A stretch of 64,000 bases of DNA from Sedimenticola_A sp040506425 (GTDB taxonomy: Bacteria > Pseudomonadota > Gammaproteobacteria > Chromatiales > Chromatiaceae). The stretch lies in NCBI GenBank assembly GCA_965224515.1, contig OZ245051.1:992001-1056000 (forward strand), read 5' to 3'. A program made the position numbers and the translations under genes. This document shows positions 1 to 9,709 of the stretch, piece by piece. The notes below the pieces were generated by a model that did not search any database, was not told where the DNA came from, and was given only the letters and a program-made list of their open reading frames with translations. Each line of letters opens with the position of its first letter. Positions within the stretch are counted from its first letter, which is position 1.

Positions 1-3000
1 TCAAACCACTGAGGTCTGTATCGGAGTTTGACCCAATCTCAACTTCCGCATCACTCAACGCTGAGTAGGTGGTATTCTCTGCACTGCCGCTGTCACTGGC
101 AGCGCCACCGCCCAGACCCTTCAGCCCACTGCCACTGCTGAAACTGATCGATTTTGACTCGACATCGTATTGCGCACTGTTCTTGATGCTGTCGTATTCG
201 AGGGTATCGGTGCTCAGTCTGTTTCTCTCTTTGGGGGCTTCACTGACGATGGCCGCCCCTTCAAGGCGGGTATTCTGAGCAACCTGCACGTCAAACCCAC
301 CCTCGCCCGCAAACAGTCCCGACTGCTCCTGTACTGACCGGTAGTCGCTGTCAGCTTTGAGTTCACTCGCGTTAACCGAAACACTGGCGCTACCACCTGG
401 ACTCACACTCAGCCGCCCGCTTTTGCTGCTCTGGCGGTTGCGGTAGTGTTCTTGGTCCTGCTGGCTGATGATGCTGAGATCGCCGCCGGTGTCGACTTCG
501 ATACGTTCTGCGTTGACCTGAGTCCCTTCGAGTGCGGTGTCGTCGCCTGATTGAAGACTGGCCAGTTCATCGGCGTTGAGCTGGGTCTCAAGGTATTTAT
601 CTGAGGTCTGGTTGACCAGGCCACGGGCTTTGCTGCCCTCTACAAACACCTGCAGACCGCCTGAGCCGATGGAGACACCAATGCCGCTGCTGCTGCTTTT
701 GGTGCTTTGACGGCTGTCCTGGCTGTTCTCGGCACTGGTGAGTTGGATATCGTCTGCGGCATTGAGGTTGATATTCTCTGCCTCGACGAATGCGCCCTGG
801 AGATTGATATCGCCAGAGTCGGCTTTGTTTTTGTCGCCCCTGGCGGTGATATTGACATCGCCTCCGGCCAAGGCGCTGGAGCCCAGGGCGCTACGGGAGT
901 TGGTCGTGCTGCGGGACTCGCTTTTGCTGCCGCCAAGGCTTATCTCTACATTGATGCCGGAGGTAGGGTCTCCCTTTTTGGCTGACTCTGTCGGGTTCTC
1001 GAAGTCATTACCCAGATGCTCCAGCTTCTCTACCTTGCCTGGAAGCTCTTTTGCCAAACGCCCTGCCCGCCAAGCACTGAGTGCCTTGAGCCGACCATCC
1101 TTTGCATTGGCCGCGCGGTCGAGACTGCTGATCACCTGTTTGGTGGTATCAACCGCACCACCACTGACACCCACGGTGAGGCCACTGCGTTTTCGGATGT
1201 GCGTCTCTTGGTGCTGGAAGGTGTCGTAACCTGCATCGAGGGTGACATTTTCGCCACTGATATTGATGTCGCCCTCTGGGGTAAGCAGGTCGGAGGCTGT
1301 GACGGTCACGTCATCTCCGGCGTTGATGTTAACGTCGCCTTGAAGGCTGCCGATGGTGGAACTGACCTGCTGGGTCTGTTGCTGGGCTACCCTGTCCTGC
1401 TTGCTTTTTTTACCGACAAAGACACTGAAACCATCAAGACTGATACCCCAGCCCTTTTTGGCGTAATAATCGAGGCTGCCCTGGCTGTTTTCACCCGGTG
1501 TGATGGCGATATCGCCCCCGGCCACAAGATCAACATCACCCTCGGCAACAACGGTACCTGCTTTGACACCCAGGTCGCCCCCGGCTTCTATGCTCAGATT
1601 GTTACCGCTCTGGATATTGGCCCCTACGGTCTCTACGGAGGAGCGCTCGGTCAGGCTGGTCTTACTGCGTCCGAAGCTCTTCTTTTTGTGAAAGTAGCGG
1701 TATTTGTACCGGGAGTCTTCAACCGAATCTATGCGGGTGTCGCCACCGGATTGAATAGTCAGATCACCATCAGCACCGAGGTTGGACGCCGTGATCTCTA
1801 TGTCTTCCACGGCACCGAGGCGCATGTCGCCACCCGCGCTGATACTGGACTGTTCATTGCGGACCTTGGTGTCGGTCAACCGTGAGCGCTCTGTCGCCAG
1901 ATTGCGGTGACGATAATATTGAACCGTTTCCACCTGCAGGTCTCTTCCGGCGGTTGCGCTCAGATCGCCTCCAGCCTCCAGGGTGCTTCCCGCGACGCGG
2001 AGATCTCGCCCCGCCTGCATTACCAGATCGCCTTCGATTTTGACCTGCGATCTCGTGCCTATTTTTGTGGCGATGTTATGACCGGCCCGCTGAAACTCGA
2101 TCTGCTCAACGCTCCGGTCGATCTCGATATCACCGCTGCGAGCTACCAGCAGTGCGTCACCGCTGCTGAGTATACGTCCACCCGTGTTGCGGATGTTGCG
2201 CTGGGCCACTACGGCCATGGTCTCTCCACTGCTCAGGGTTCCGCGATTGAGCAGATCACCGGCGCTTGTGACAAGCAGGTTACCCTTAGCATCGAGGGTA
2301 CCGCTGTTGCTGACCTCGCCGGCGGAAACCGAGAGGTTCTGAGCAACCAGCAGTGATCCATCGGCCTGGAGATCGGTCGCACGTCCGGCTGCCGCATAAT
2401 AGACTGGAACCAGTACCTTTTGCCCTTCGATCTCCTGCTCAACCATCCAGACTATGTCGTGAGTCAGGCGGGCCATCTGCTCTTCGTTCAGCGCAATTCC
2501 AGGGCTGAGCTCAAGGGCGTCGTATGAGGCGATGGCGTTGTCCATCAGGTAGCGGTACTGGTCGATATCGCTTCCAAGCCCCTGCAGATACCTGCGTCCG
2601 GTTGATTCGAAGATTGCCGAACGCAGCAGGCGGGTTTCGTAAAAACCGTCTCCCAGGCGTCTTGGAATCTGGTCCGGGTCGTACCCTATCCCTTGGAAGA
2701 AATAGTCTGAGCTGATGAAATCGGTGTAGCTCGTGAAGGACGGATTGGTTTCAACCAGATAGGGATGAGCGGGGTTACGGTTTACCGTGAACAGACCTTC
2801 GAACGGCAGTACAAGATGATCGGCCGGATTGTAGGTGGCCTGCGGAAGCGGCTCTGACGGTGAATCTATCCGTTCCGAGGAACCGCTTCCTGAAACCGGG
2901 CGCGGGCGACTGGTGTCGACATCGTCAAGCATCAATCCGTTGGCCGATGTATTTTCTCCACGGGCGGTATGGGTTGGCAGTCCTGCGTGATCCTCGACAT

Positions 3001-6000
3001 CGCCGTTGTTGAAGCTGCCGGCGACGATTACCCTGGCGTCCCTGCCGGCCTGGATCGTTGCCGAACTGGCCTGCCCGATATTCTCTACTTTGCGGTCGAT
3101 ATCACTTGCAAGTCTGTAGCCTGTTATCTGAGATGGAACAGGCAGAAGATTATCCGGATCGTATCCTGGATTAGGCGTAGTGGTTACAACGGTGTAGGGG
3201 CGCCACTCGCCACCCGAAAGAGTTGCCGTATTGTATGGTGAGTTACGTCTGTTGTATGGATTGATCTGATTATCGATCAAGTTTCGCCAGATCGAGATAT
3301 GGCCCTCGAAGGGATATGTTCGTTCTCTGGTTACCCTTTGCGCGCTACTACTCCTGTTCTCAAGATTGCCACTAAGTTCAAGTGTAATATTCCGATCAGC
3401 GGCAATCAGGCTATGCTCATTACTTAAACTATCGCCTGTCATGAACAGGTCATTCCCGGCAATGATCTGTGCCGCTGATGAATCGATGCTTACCCGGGTC
3501 TCATATACATCCTGAACAACATAGTTCACGTAGATATTCTCTCGGCACTTGCCACATATATAAGTGATTGCACCTGACACCTTTGCATCAGCAACCACCT
3601 CGAATCTTGCCTTACGATTGACAAGCTCCCCGGTATAGAAACGGATATCGCCGCTGTAGGCCTCGATGGTTGCCGATTCGTTGAGTATTCTCGTGTTCGA
3701 TCTGAGAGATGCGTCTGCGGCGACGGTGATGTTGTCCAGGGCAAAAATATTCGCCCCTTCGTAGTTAGCCACTGAACCCGTTGCGAAAAGCGTAGCGTCA
3801 CCGCCTGAGAAGAGCGTATTGTAGTTATGCAGGCTGCCGGTCAGCGCGGTTTTCAAATGGCTCCCGGCCGCAATGACGCCATGATTGATAAGATCGGATG
3901 CACCAATATCCAGGTCACGACCACCACTCATTCTCCCGTGGTTTGTTACATTACCGAAAAAATCGAGTAGCAGATCATTGCCGGCAGTGATGACTCCGTC
4001 ACCCTGGTTGTGCAGCCAACTGCCGGAGAGAATCAGATCCTGCAGACTGGAAATCTCACCCCGGTTTGTGATGGAGCCATCGGTATTGATGGTCAGGTTG
4101 CCATTTGTCAACAACCTGTTGCCGACACCGTTGACCAGATCTCCACGGGTATTGATCACCAGTTCCGAGGCGGAATTGAATGTACCACCACTAAAATCGA
4201 AATTTGGCAGATTCAACGTCAGGGTATCTTGCGATTGAACCAGCCCCAGCTCGTTATCGAGGGATTGAACAGTAAGGTCCAGAATACCTTCACTGTGTAT
4301 GGTGCCTTCACGATTGATCATGCTGTTGGAGAGAAGCGATATGCCGCCATCACCGGCGCCGTATATAAGGCCGCCTGCATTGTCCACAAGTCCCCCGTCC
4401 AGAAACTCAATGCGTTCCGCCTGAATCTCGCCCCGCTGGCCATTGAGCACCGTGTTATAGAGCACATCGAAACCCTGGACGACCAAATGCCCCAGTGAGC
4501 CGATCACCCCTCCACGGTTTGCGATGACATCGGCATCGATCTGCAGTCTCCCGCCACCCCGGTGCACGACCTTACCCTGGTCGTTGATCAGTTGGGCGAC
4601 AGTTAGAGTCAGGTTGTTTGAGTTGGACTGGATGGTACCGCCGCTGTTGTCCATCTCACCGCTGGTGGTGATGGCAACGTCTCCCGTGCCGAGACTGGTC
4701 AGGGTACCTCCCTGGTTGTTCAGGCTCGCCGCATCTATGCGGAGCGTTTCCCCCGCTTCGATGGTACCGTTGTTATTGTTCACTTCCCCGGCGACATCAA
4801 GGCCGAGGTTGCCGTTGATGCTGCGCATAACACCTTGGCTGTTGTTCAGACTTGCAGCATTCGCCGTAAGATGGGCATTGGAGTGGATGGTGCCATCGCT
4901 GTTGTCCAGTTCGCCCCCGTTCACATCTAGCGTGAAAGTCCCCATGCCTGCATGAACGATGCTGCCGCTGTTGCCCAGACGCGCGGCCTTGATGGTGGCG
5001 GACTCTGCATTGGTCTGAAGGATGCCGCTGCCGTTGTCCAGCCAGCCGGATACTATGAGCTTGAGTGCATCCGGCGCACTGCCCAACGCGCTGATTAGAC
5101 CGACCGCCTGTTGATCATCGGCTCCGTTGTGCAGGTCACCGTCGAGCACAATGTCGACGCTGTCACCTTCGACGGTGCCACCGTTGTTTACCAGGTTGTT
5201 TGCTCGCAAGGTGACTGCAGTGGCACTGAGAGTACCCGAGGTGTTGTCCAGATCACTTCGTGCGCCATCGATACCGGCGTTGAGCGTGATATCACCGTTA
5301 CCGGCAATTTCACCCGAGCGGTTACTGATGGCTGTAGGTCCAGGAGCTGTGGTATCGATTACCAAGCTACCGCTGCCTGCATGGCGGATGGCGCCCTGAT
5401 CGTTGATCAGTTGGATACCCGTTAGGGTCAGATTGCTTGAGTTTGCCGCGATAGTCCCCTGGGTGTTATCCAACACACCCTGAACCTTGATACTTGAGCT
5501 GCCAATACCAGTTGCTGAGATCGTGCCATGCCTGTTATCAAGGGCCTGTGCGTTGATCTGCAGGATTTCCAGAGATTGAATCACCCCTTCATTGTCCAGG
5601 GACTCTGCGAGATCAACTGACAGGACCCCATCAGCTGCGATCACGGTACCTCGGTTATCAATCGCACTGCCAACAATGCTGAGACCTTTGCCGGCGCTGA
5701 TCTCTGCAGAGTCGTCGTTGGTGAGCGTTTCCATCTGCACCCTGGCATTGCCCCCGCTGACCATGCGCCCGCTGTTCTGTATAGCGCCATCCACATCCAA
5801 CACAAGGTCGCCAGGGCGAGAAGCGATGTAGACTCCATCCTGAAGCTCAACACCCGACACAAGATTTCCCCGCTGCTTCAGTGCACCGGCTGTCAGTACA
5901 AGGTCACCACCTGCAGCAACCGTACCGGTGTTGCCGATGACGCCTTTGGCCTGCAGTACGATCGACTGATCGCCATGCACCAGGCCATTCGACTCAATCT

Positions 6001-6997
6001 CTCCCGAGATAGAGCGCAGACTGACATCTCCCGTACTCTGAATATTATTTACGGTCAGCTTTCCATCTGCTGTTAACGAAAGGCCACCTGTGTTGACTGC
6101 GACATCACCCAGCATCCTTACCCCAACTCCAGCCTGCGTTCCCACCAGGCGGATTTTATCGGCATACATCCCCCCCAAGGCTGACGAATCCAGTGCAATC
6201 TCAGTTGTTTGACCCTGCTGAACTCCCTGGATCGAAAGATCCGGATAGCCCACACGGTTATTGCCCAGAATAATGTTGAGTTGCTTGGCATGGAGTGCGG
6301 CATTGAGCTTCGCCGCATTGGTTATGATGTCGAATTGAGAGATGTTGTCTGCGTTGAGCCCCTGGCCCTGTATAGATACATCACCACCATTGACGCTCAG
6401 ACCTTTAAGAACACCGCCGTCCATCACAGGCCGCCCGGTTGTCAGCGTCACACGCGGCGTATTGATGAACCCGCAACCGTCGCATGTGATGCCGTAAGGA
6501 TTTGCCACCACCACGTCTGCTGCCTGACCCGCCACTTCCGTGTATCCGTTGAGAAGCGAGCGGTTCACCTCGACCACTTCGTTGATAATCAGGCCAGCAC
6601 TTTTTCCGTTGTTAAGATTTGGATTGGCATCGATTATCCCGCCCAACTCAGTACCGACGATATCCCTGGAGTTATTCAGGATGAGGCCATGCTCATCAAC
6701 ATTGAACTGCTTGTACCGATTGTGGGACACCCCACTTGATGAAGGCGCGGCGATATTGACGATGGGTACACCGTTTTGTGCCTGTATCTGCTGACTCCGA
6801 CCATCAGCCAGAATTGCACCGGCCCCGGCAAACAGCGGATTGACAGTCAGCAGAAGTGCCAGGAGAAAAGCGATAGTACGTGTACTGGACCAGTGAACAT
6901 ACTCATGTCCTGAACCAATACAATGGCTATCGCGAGGGCAAAAGAAAGCACTGTAAAGTATTTTTGTTCCTATTTTCATCCGGCATGTTTCATTCAT
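1..6997 (-). CDS. Filamentous haemagglutinin / CdiA-like TpsA exoprotein (3' end outside window)
   Basis: The frame is open from an ATG at 6997 to the left edge, about 2,330 codons without a stop, so the C-terminus is missing. Predicted role: a surface-exported beta-helical exoprotein secreted by the TpsB encoded just upstream. The N-terminus has a long pre-region, then a hydrophobic segment (about residues 41-55) and a TPS secretion domain. That domain carries the motif ANPYGITCDGCGFINT near residues 165-180, a hallmark of FHA-type TpsA proteins. Residues about 370-920 contain many repeats of the type LDNxxGxI-A-LxLxGxxLxN (FHA-1-like). Residues about 1365-1540 form a non-repetitive tyrosine/proline-rich block. 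From about 1540 onward come haemagglutinin repeats rich in GGDxxI and NINAGDDVT motifs (FHA-2-like). This order resembles CdiA contact-dependent inhibition effectors, but the pretoxin/VENN region and toxin lie outside the window, so toxin versus adhesin is undecided. A GGAAG lies about 9 nt upstream of the chosen ATG; an in-frame ATG at 6979 lacks one. Confidence 0.9.
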   Translation of the reverse strand, partial: MNETCRMKIGTKILYSAFFCPRDSHCIGSGHEYVHWSSTRTIAFLLALLLTVNPLFAGAGAILADGRSQQIQAQNGVPIVNIAAPSSSGVSHNRYKQFNVDEHGLILNNSRDIVGTELGGIIDANPNLNNGKSAGLIINEVVEVNRSLLNGYTEVAGQAADVVVANPYGITCDGCGFINTPRVTLTTGRPVMDGGVLKGLSVNGGDVSIQGQGLNADNISQFDIITNAAKLNAALHAKQLNIILGNNRVGYPDLSIQGVQQGQTTEIALDSSALGGMYADKIRLVGTQAGVGVRMLGDVAVNTGGLSLTADGKLTVNNIQSTGDVSLRSISGEIESNGLVHGDQSIVLQAKGVIGNTGTVAAGGDLVLTAGALKQRGNLVSGVELQDGVYIASRPGDLVLDVDGAIQNSGRMVSGGNARVQMETLTNDDSAEISAGKGLSIVGSAIDNRGTVIAADGVLSVDLAESLDNEGVIQSLEILQINAQALDNRHGTISATGIGSSSIKVQGVLDNTQGTIAANSSNLTLTGIQLINDQGAIRHAGSGSLVIDTTAPGPTAISNRSGEIAGNGDITLNAGIDGARSDLDNTSGTLSATAVTLRANNLVNNGGTVEGDSVDIVLDGDLHNGADDQQAVGLISALGSAPDALKLIVSGWLDNGSGILQTNAESATIKAARLGNSGSIVHAGMGTFTLDVNGGELDNSDGTIHSNAHLTANAASLNNSQGVMRSINGNLGLDVAGEVNNNNGTIEAGETLRIDAASLNNQGGTLTSLGTGDVAITTSGEMDNSGGTIQSNSNNLTLTVAQLINDQGKVVHRGGGRLQIDADVIANRGGVIGSLGHLVVQGFDVLYNTVLNGQRGEIQAERIEFLDGGLVDNAGGLIYGAGDGGISLLSNSMINREGTIHSEGILDLTVQSLDNELGLVQSQDTLTLNLPNFDFSGGTFNSASELVINTRGDLVNGVGNRLLTNGNLTINTDGSITNRGEISSLQDLILSGSWLHNQGDGVITAGNDLLLDFFGNVTNHGRMSGGRDLDIGASDLINHGVIAAGSHLKTALTGSLHNYNTLFSGGDATLFATGSVANYEGANIFALDNITVAADASLRSNTRILNESATIEAYSGDIRFYTGELVNRKARFEVVADAKVSGAITYICGKCRENIYVNYVVQDVYETRVSIDSSAAQIIAGNDLFMTGDSLSNEHSLIAADRNITLELSGNLENRSSSAQRVTRERTYPFEGHISIWRNLIDNQINPYNRRNSPYNTATLSGGEWRPYTVVTTTPNPGYDPDNLLPVPSQITGYRLASDIDRKVENIGQASSATIQAGRDARVIVAGSFNNGDVEDHAGLPTHTARGENTSANGLMLDDVDTSRPRPVSGSGSSERIDSPSEPLPQATYNPADHLVLPFEGLFTVNRNPAHPYLVETNPSFTSYTDFISSDYFFQGIGYDPDQIPRRLGDGFYETRLLRSAIFESTGRRYLQGLGSDIDQYRYLMDNAIASYDALELSPGIALNEEQMARLTHDIVWMVEQEIEGQKVLVPVYYAAAGRATDLQADGSLLVAQNLSVSAGEVSNSGTLDAKGNLLVTSAGDLLNRGTLSSGETMAVVAQRNIRNTGGRILSSGDALLVARSGDIEIDRSVEQIEFQRAGHNIATKIGTRSQVKIEGDLVMQAGRDLRVAGSTLEAGGDLSATAGRDLQVETVQYYRHRNLATERSRLTDTKVRNEQSSISAGGDMRLGAVEDIEITASNLGADGDLTIQSGGDTRIDSVEDSRYKYRYFHKKKSFGRSKTSLTERSSVETVGANIQSGNNLSIEAGGDLGVKAGTVVAEGDVDLVAGGDIAITPGENSQGSLDYYAKKGWGISLDGFSVFVGKKSKQDRVAQQQTQQVSSTIGSLQGDVNINAGDDVTVTASDLLTPEGDINISGENVTLDAGYDTFQHQETHIRKRSGLTVGVSGGAVDTTKQVISSLDRAANAKDGRLKALSAWRAGRLAKELPGKVEKLEHLGNDFENPTESAKKGDPTSGINVEISLGGSKSESRSTTNSRSALGSSALAGGDVNITARGDKNKADSGDINLQGAFVEAENINLNAADDIQLTSAENSQDSRQSTKSSSSGIGVSIGSGGLQVFVEGSKARGLVNQTSDKYLETQLNADELASLQSGDDTALEGTQVNAERIEVDTGGDLSIISQQDQEHYRNRQSSKSGRLSVSPGGSASVSVNASELKADSDYRSVQEQSGLFAGEGGFDVQVAQNTRLEGAAIVSEAPKERNRLSTDTLEYDSIKNSAQYDVESKSISFSSGSGLKGLGGGAASDSGSAENTTYSALSDAEVEIGSNSDTDLSGL

Positions 6998-7030
6998 CGG
7001 ATCGCTTCCGTGTGTATCGGGGGTTTGGGT

Positions 7031-8755
7031 TCAGAATTTATAGGTGAGCGTGAAATACCATTGACTGGAGTCAGCCTGCAGCCAATCAGGAGGATCGTTG
7101 GGCCTGGCGTATGTCATGTCAGCAGAGAAGTGTTTGCCAGAGAGCTTTATACCCGCAGCCAATCCACTGAGATCGACATACTTACCCTGTGCATAGACGT
7201 TAGCCCTATCCCGAACGGCTCCTACATCGATACCGGCAAAGGGCTCCACTTTTTCAAGCCACGACACCTCGGGTTTGAACTGCAGGGTGAGTGTGTTACG
7301 CCAGTAGGCACCACTTGCAGCTGACACACTGGTACCTTTATATCCCCGCACCGAATAGAGACTTCCAATACTGATCTGCTCTGAGCCAAACAGCAGATCA
7401 TCACTGTACTGAGCCTGCAGAGTGCTCTGCCATGTCAAACCCAGTGGCTTACCTGCAGTCACCTCCTTAAATGCCTTTGTGTAATCCAGTCGTGCAGTGA
7501 GCTTGTCGAACTGGGCTCGAGGCTCTCCATTTTCATCCTCTGTATCCTTGAGAGCGTTGAACAGCTTGAGTCCGCGATGATAGTCCACATCGATTTGCAG
7601 CTGGGCCTGCCCGGGAAAGTACTTTTCATACCCAAGCCCAATCGCTCCAACAGTCAAGGCACGACTATTATCCAGAATCACATCCTCAATATGGTTCTGC
7701 ATCCTCTTGTGGGCCAGGCCCGCCTTTATCTTTAGTTTGCTTGACTCGTCCCGAAAGAGTGTTCGCGACAAGGATAGTTTTTTATTCGTACTTTCCCCTG
7801 AAGTCTCGAACTCTTTCAAACTCCCCTGAACCGTTGTCAGATACTCAAAATGACTGAAGTCCAGACCAAAGTTCCAGTAGCCATACGGCATATCCCAGTG
7901 ACCTGTAACGCTCTGGCTCGACTTACCGTAATGCCTGGGAAGCGTGTCTTTCTGTAGTTGAAAGTAGCTGTAGTCATTCAACCCCAGGGGATTGTCCAGG
8001 CTGATCATCAGCCCATTCATCAGCTCCCCGGTAGATTTTTGGCCGCTGTTATCCCTGGAAAGTGATACTGCTACAGGCTCAGACTCCTGTGAGTTAATAC
8101 TTATAACCGAGCCTCCTGGCTCAGCCCCCGGAAGGAGATCCATTTTGACATCGTATGATCTCAGGCGGTTTATTTGCTCCAAACCCTGCTCTATATCACG
8201 CAGGTTCAAAATATCGCCTGTAACACTTGGAAATGCAGTGTGGACGTTTATCCGGCTCTCGGCATCGATGGGTTCTATTGATTCAACACTGCCTTCAATT
8301 ACCGTTATTGCTAAGCTACCACTACTGAGATCCTGCGCCGTGACATAAGCTCGACTGGTGATGTATCCATTCTCAAGATACCAGTCGGTTACTTTGCGAA
8401 TCAGCTGATTGATACTTTCAAGATCGACGCATCTTGCCAGATATGGCGCCTGAATCCTGACTGCTTCATCATTTGGCAGAAGAGTGGCCCCATCGAACTC
8501 TATCTCTTTAATGTCAAAACACGGCCCACCCGGAACTGAAGGCTCCTCCTTGGGAGGTACTGCAATAATCGGCTGATGACGCTTCTGCTCTGATTCTATT
8601 CTGCGACGCTGCTCTTCCAGCCTCTGCTGGTGCTCCTGGAGAATCCGGTTACCCTGCTGTTCGATATCAGTTTGCGCTTCTGCACAAACCGTCAACGACA
8701 CGGCAAGTAGTCCAACTGCCTTGGCAAGCTTTGCACATTCCATTAAACAAGCCAC
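7031..8755 (-). CDS. TpsB outer-membrane transporter (ShlB/FhaC/HecB family)
   Basis: Predicted to be the Omp85-superfamily partner that exports the TpsA encoded 33 bp downstream. The protein (574 residues) begins with a signal peptide. A charged Gln/Glu/Arg-rich helix follows (about 32-60), then POTRA domains (about 78-230) with the CFDIKEIEFDGATLL strand typical of POTRA_2. The rest is a 16-strand-type beta-barrel containing the conserved VRGYKG motif of loop L6 at residues 469-474. It ends in Phe, as outer-membrane barrels recognised by BAM do. The open frame starts with GTG at 8755; an ATG at 8743 is an alternative, and neither has a strong Shine-Dalgarno. Order tpsB-tpsA on one strand matches E. 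coli-type cdiBAI and fhaC/fhaB-like loci. The family call is firm; the substrate is inferred from adjacency. Confidence 0.93.
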   Translation of the reverse strand: MACLMECAKLAKAVGLLAVSLTVCAEAQTDIEQQGNRILQEHQQRLEEQRRRIESEQKRHQPIIAVPPKEEPSVPGGPCFDIKEIEFDGATLLPNDEAVRIQAPYLARCVDLESINQLIRKVTDWYLENGYITSRAYVTAQDLSSGSLAITVIEGSVESIEPIDAESRINVHTAFPSVTGDILNLRDIEQGLEQINRLRSYDVKMDLLPGAEPGGSVISINSQESEPVAVSLSRDNSGQKSTGELMNGLMISLDNPLGLNDYSYFQLQKDTLPRHYGKSSQSVTGHWDMPYGYWNFGLDFSHFEYLTTVQGSLKEFETSGESTNKKLSLSRTLFRDESSKLKIKAGLAHKRMQNHIEDVILDNSRALTVGAIGLGYEKYFPGQAQLQIDVDYHRGLKLFNALKDTEDENGEPRAQFDKLTARLDYTKAFKEVTAGKPLGLTWQSTLQAQYSDDLLFGSEQISIGSLYSVRGYKGTSVSAASGAYWRNTLTLQFKPEVSWLEKVEPFAGIDVGAVRDRANVYAQGKYVDLSGLAAGIKLSGKHFSADMTYARPNDPPDWLQADSSQWYFTLTYKF

Positions 8756-8777
8756 TCACATTTAAGATTCAAACAGG

Positions 8778-8822
8778 AGCAAACATTAAAATAGGAATAA
8801 TATTCCCATTTTAATGTTTGCT
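8778..8822. promoter_or_regulatory. 45-bp near-perfect palindrome upstream of tpsB
   Basis: Arms 8778-8799 and 8801-8822 are inverted copies with one mismatch in 22 and a single central base, in AT-rich DNA. The palindrome lies 22 bp upstream of the tpsB GTG. It has no loop and no following T-run, so a protein-binding operator or cruciform fits better than a terminator. Function unknown. Confidence 0.6.
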
Positions 8823-8870
8823 TTGCAAGGCAGGGGGTTACACAGACTTTGGAGACTGGAGGACTCTTCC

Positions 8871-8899
8871 CCAAGACCAGGCATGAAGCCTGGTCTTGG
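8871..8899 (-). terminator. Hairpin after aapP (putative end of aap operon)
   Basis: Perfect 12-bp stem (8871-8882 with 8888-8899, CCAAGACCAGGC) and 5-nt loop, starting 8 bp beyond the aapP stop. No T-tract follows on the minus strand, so it may stabilise the 3' end rather than terminate on its own. Confidence 0.5.
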
Positions 8900-8906
8900 A
8901 TAAGGC

Positions 8907-9686
8907 TTAGTGAGTCAGAATCTGGCTGAGGAACAGCTTGGTGCGGTCATGAACCGGGTTATTGAAGAACTCTTCGGGCTCGTTCTCTTCGATGATCTCG
9001 CCACCATCCATGAAGATGACCCGGTTGGCCACGGTCTTGGCGAAACCCATTTCGTGGGTCACACAAAGCATCGTCATTCCGCTTTCTGCCAGTTCAACCA
9101 TGGTATCCAGCACCTCCTTGATCATTTCGGGATCAAGTGCTGAAGTAGGCTCATCGAAGAGCATGATGTTGGGATTCATGCAGAGACTGCGGGCGATGGC
9201 CACACGCTGCTGTTGACCACCGGAGAGCTGGCCGGGATATTTCTTTGCCTGCTCGGGAATCTTCACCTTCTCCAGGTATTTCATGGCCGCCTCTTCAGCC
9301 TCCTTGCGGGGCATCTTGCGTACCCAGATCGGCGCCAGGCTCAGGTTTTCCAGAACTGTAAGATGGGGAAAGAGGTTGAAGTGCTGAAACACCATGCCCA
9401 CCTCTTTGCGCACCTGGTCGATATGCTTGACGTCATCGGTCAGTTCGGTGCCATCGACAATGATCTGTCCCCGCTGATGCTCTTCAAGACGGTTGATGCA
9501 GCGGATCATGGTGGACTTACCGGAACCGGACGGCCCACAGACAACGATACGCTCGCCTTTGCGCACGGTCAGGTTGATATCCTTGAGCACATGGAATTCA
9601 CCATACCATTTGTGCATGCCGTTGATCTCGATCACCACATCTTCGGATATGGCCATGCCGTTGCGTACATTTTCAGTTTCAGACAT
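8907..9686 (-). CDS. aapP: General L-amino acid ABC transporter, ATP-binding protein AapP
   Basis: Cytoplasmic ATPase (259 residues) that powers the amino-acid importer formed with the products of the three genes upstream. Walker A GPSGSGKST is at residues 51-59, the ABC signature LSGGQQQR at 154-161, Walker B IMLFDE at 174-179 and the H-loop His at about 211. The sequence closely follows the polar amino-acid family (GlnQ/AapP), including MVFQHFNLFPHLTVLENL. A GGAGA lies about 8 nt upstream of the ATG. It is the last gene of aapJ-aapQ-aapM-aapP, 23 bp after aapM, which supports Aap rather than a simple glutamine system. Confidence 0.95.
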   Translation of the reverse strand: MSETENVRNGMAISEDVVIEINGMHKWYGEFHVLKDINLTVRKGERIVVCGPSGSGKSTMIRCINRLEEHQRGQIIVDGTELTDDVKHIDQVRKEVGMVFQHFNLFPHLTVLENLSLAPIWVRKMPRKEAEEAAMKYLEKVKIPEQAKKYPGQLSGGQQQRVAIARSLCMNPNIMLFDEPTSALDPEMIKEVLDTMVELAESGMTMLCVTHEMGFAKTVANRVIFMDGGEIIEENEPEEFFNNPVHDRTKLFLSQILTH

Positions 9687-9709
9687 TAGTTGTCTCCAGC
9701 TTTATTCTT

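Noticed and set aside
738..1885. Long plus-strand frames opposite the tpsA gene (163 and 289 codons)
   Set aside because: They are antisense shadows of a repetitive, low-stop-codon gene. The minus-strand frame gives clear FHA domains, and these give none.
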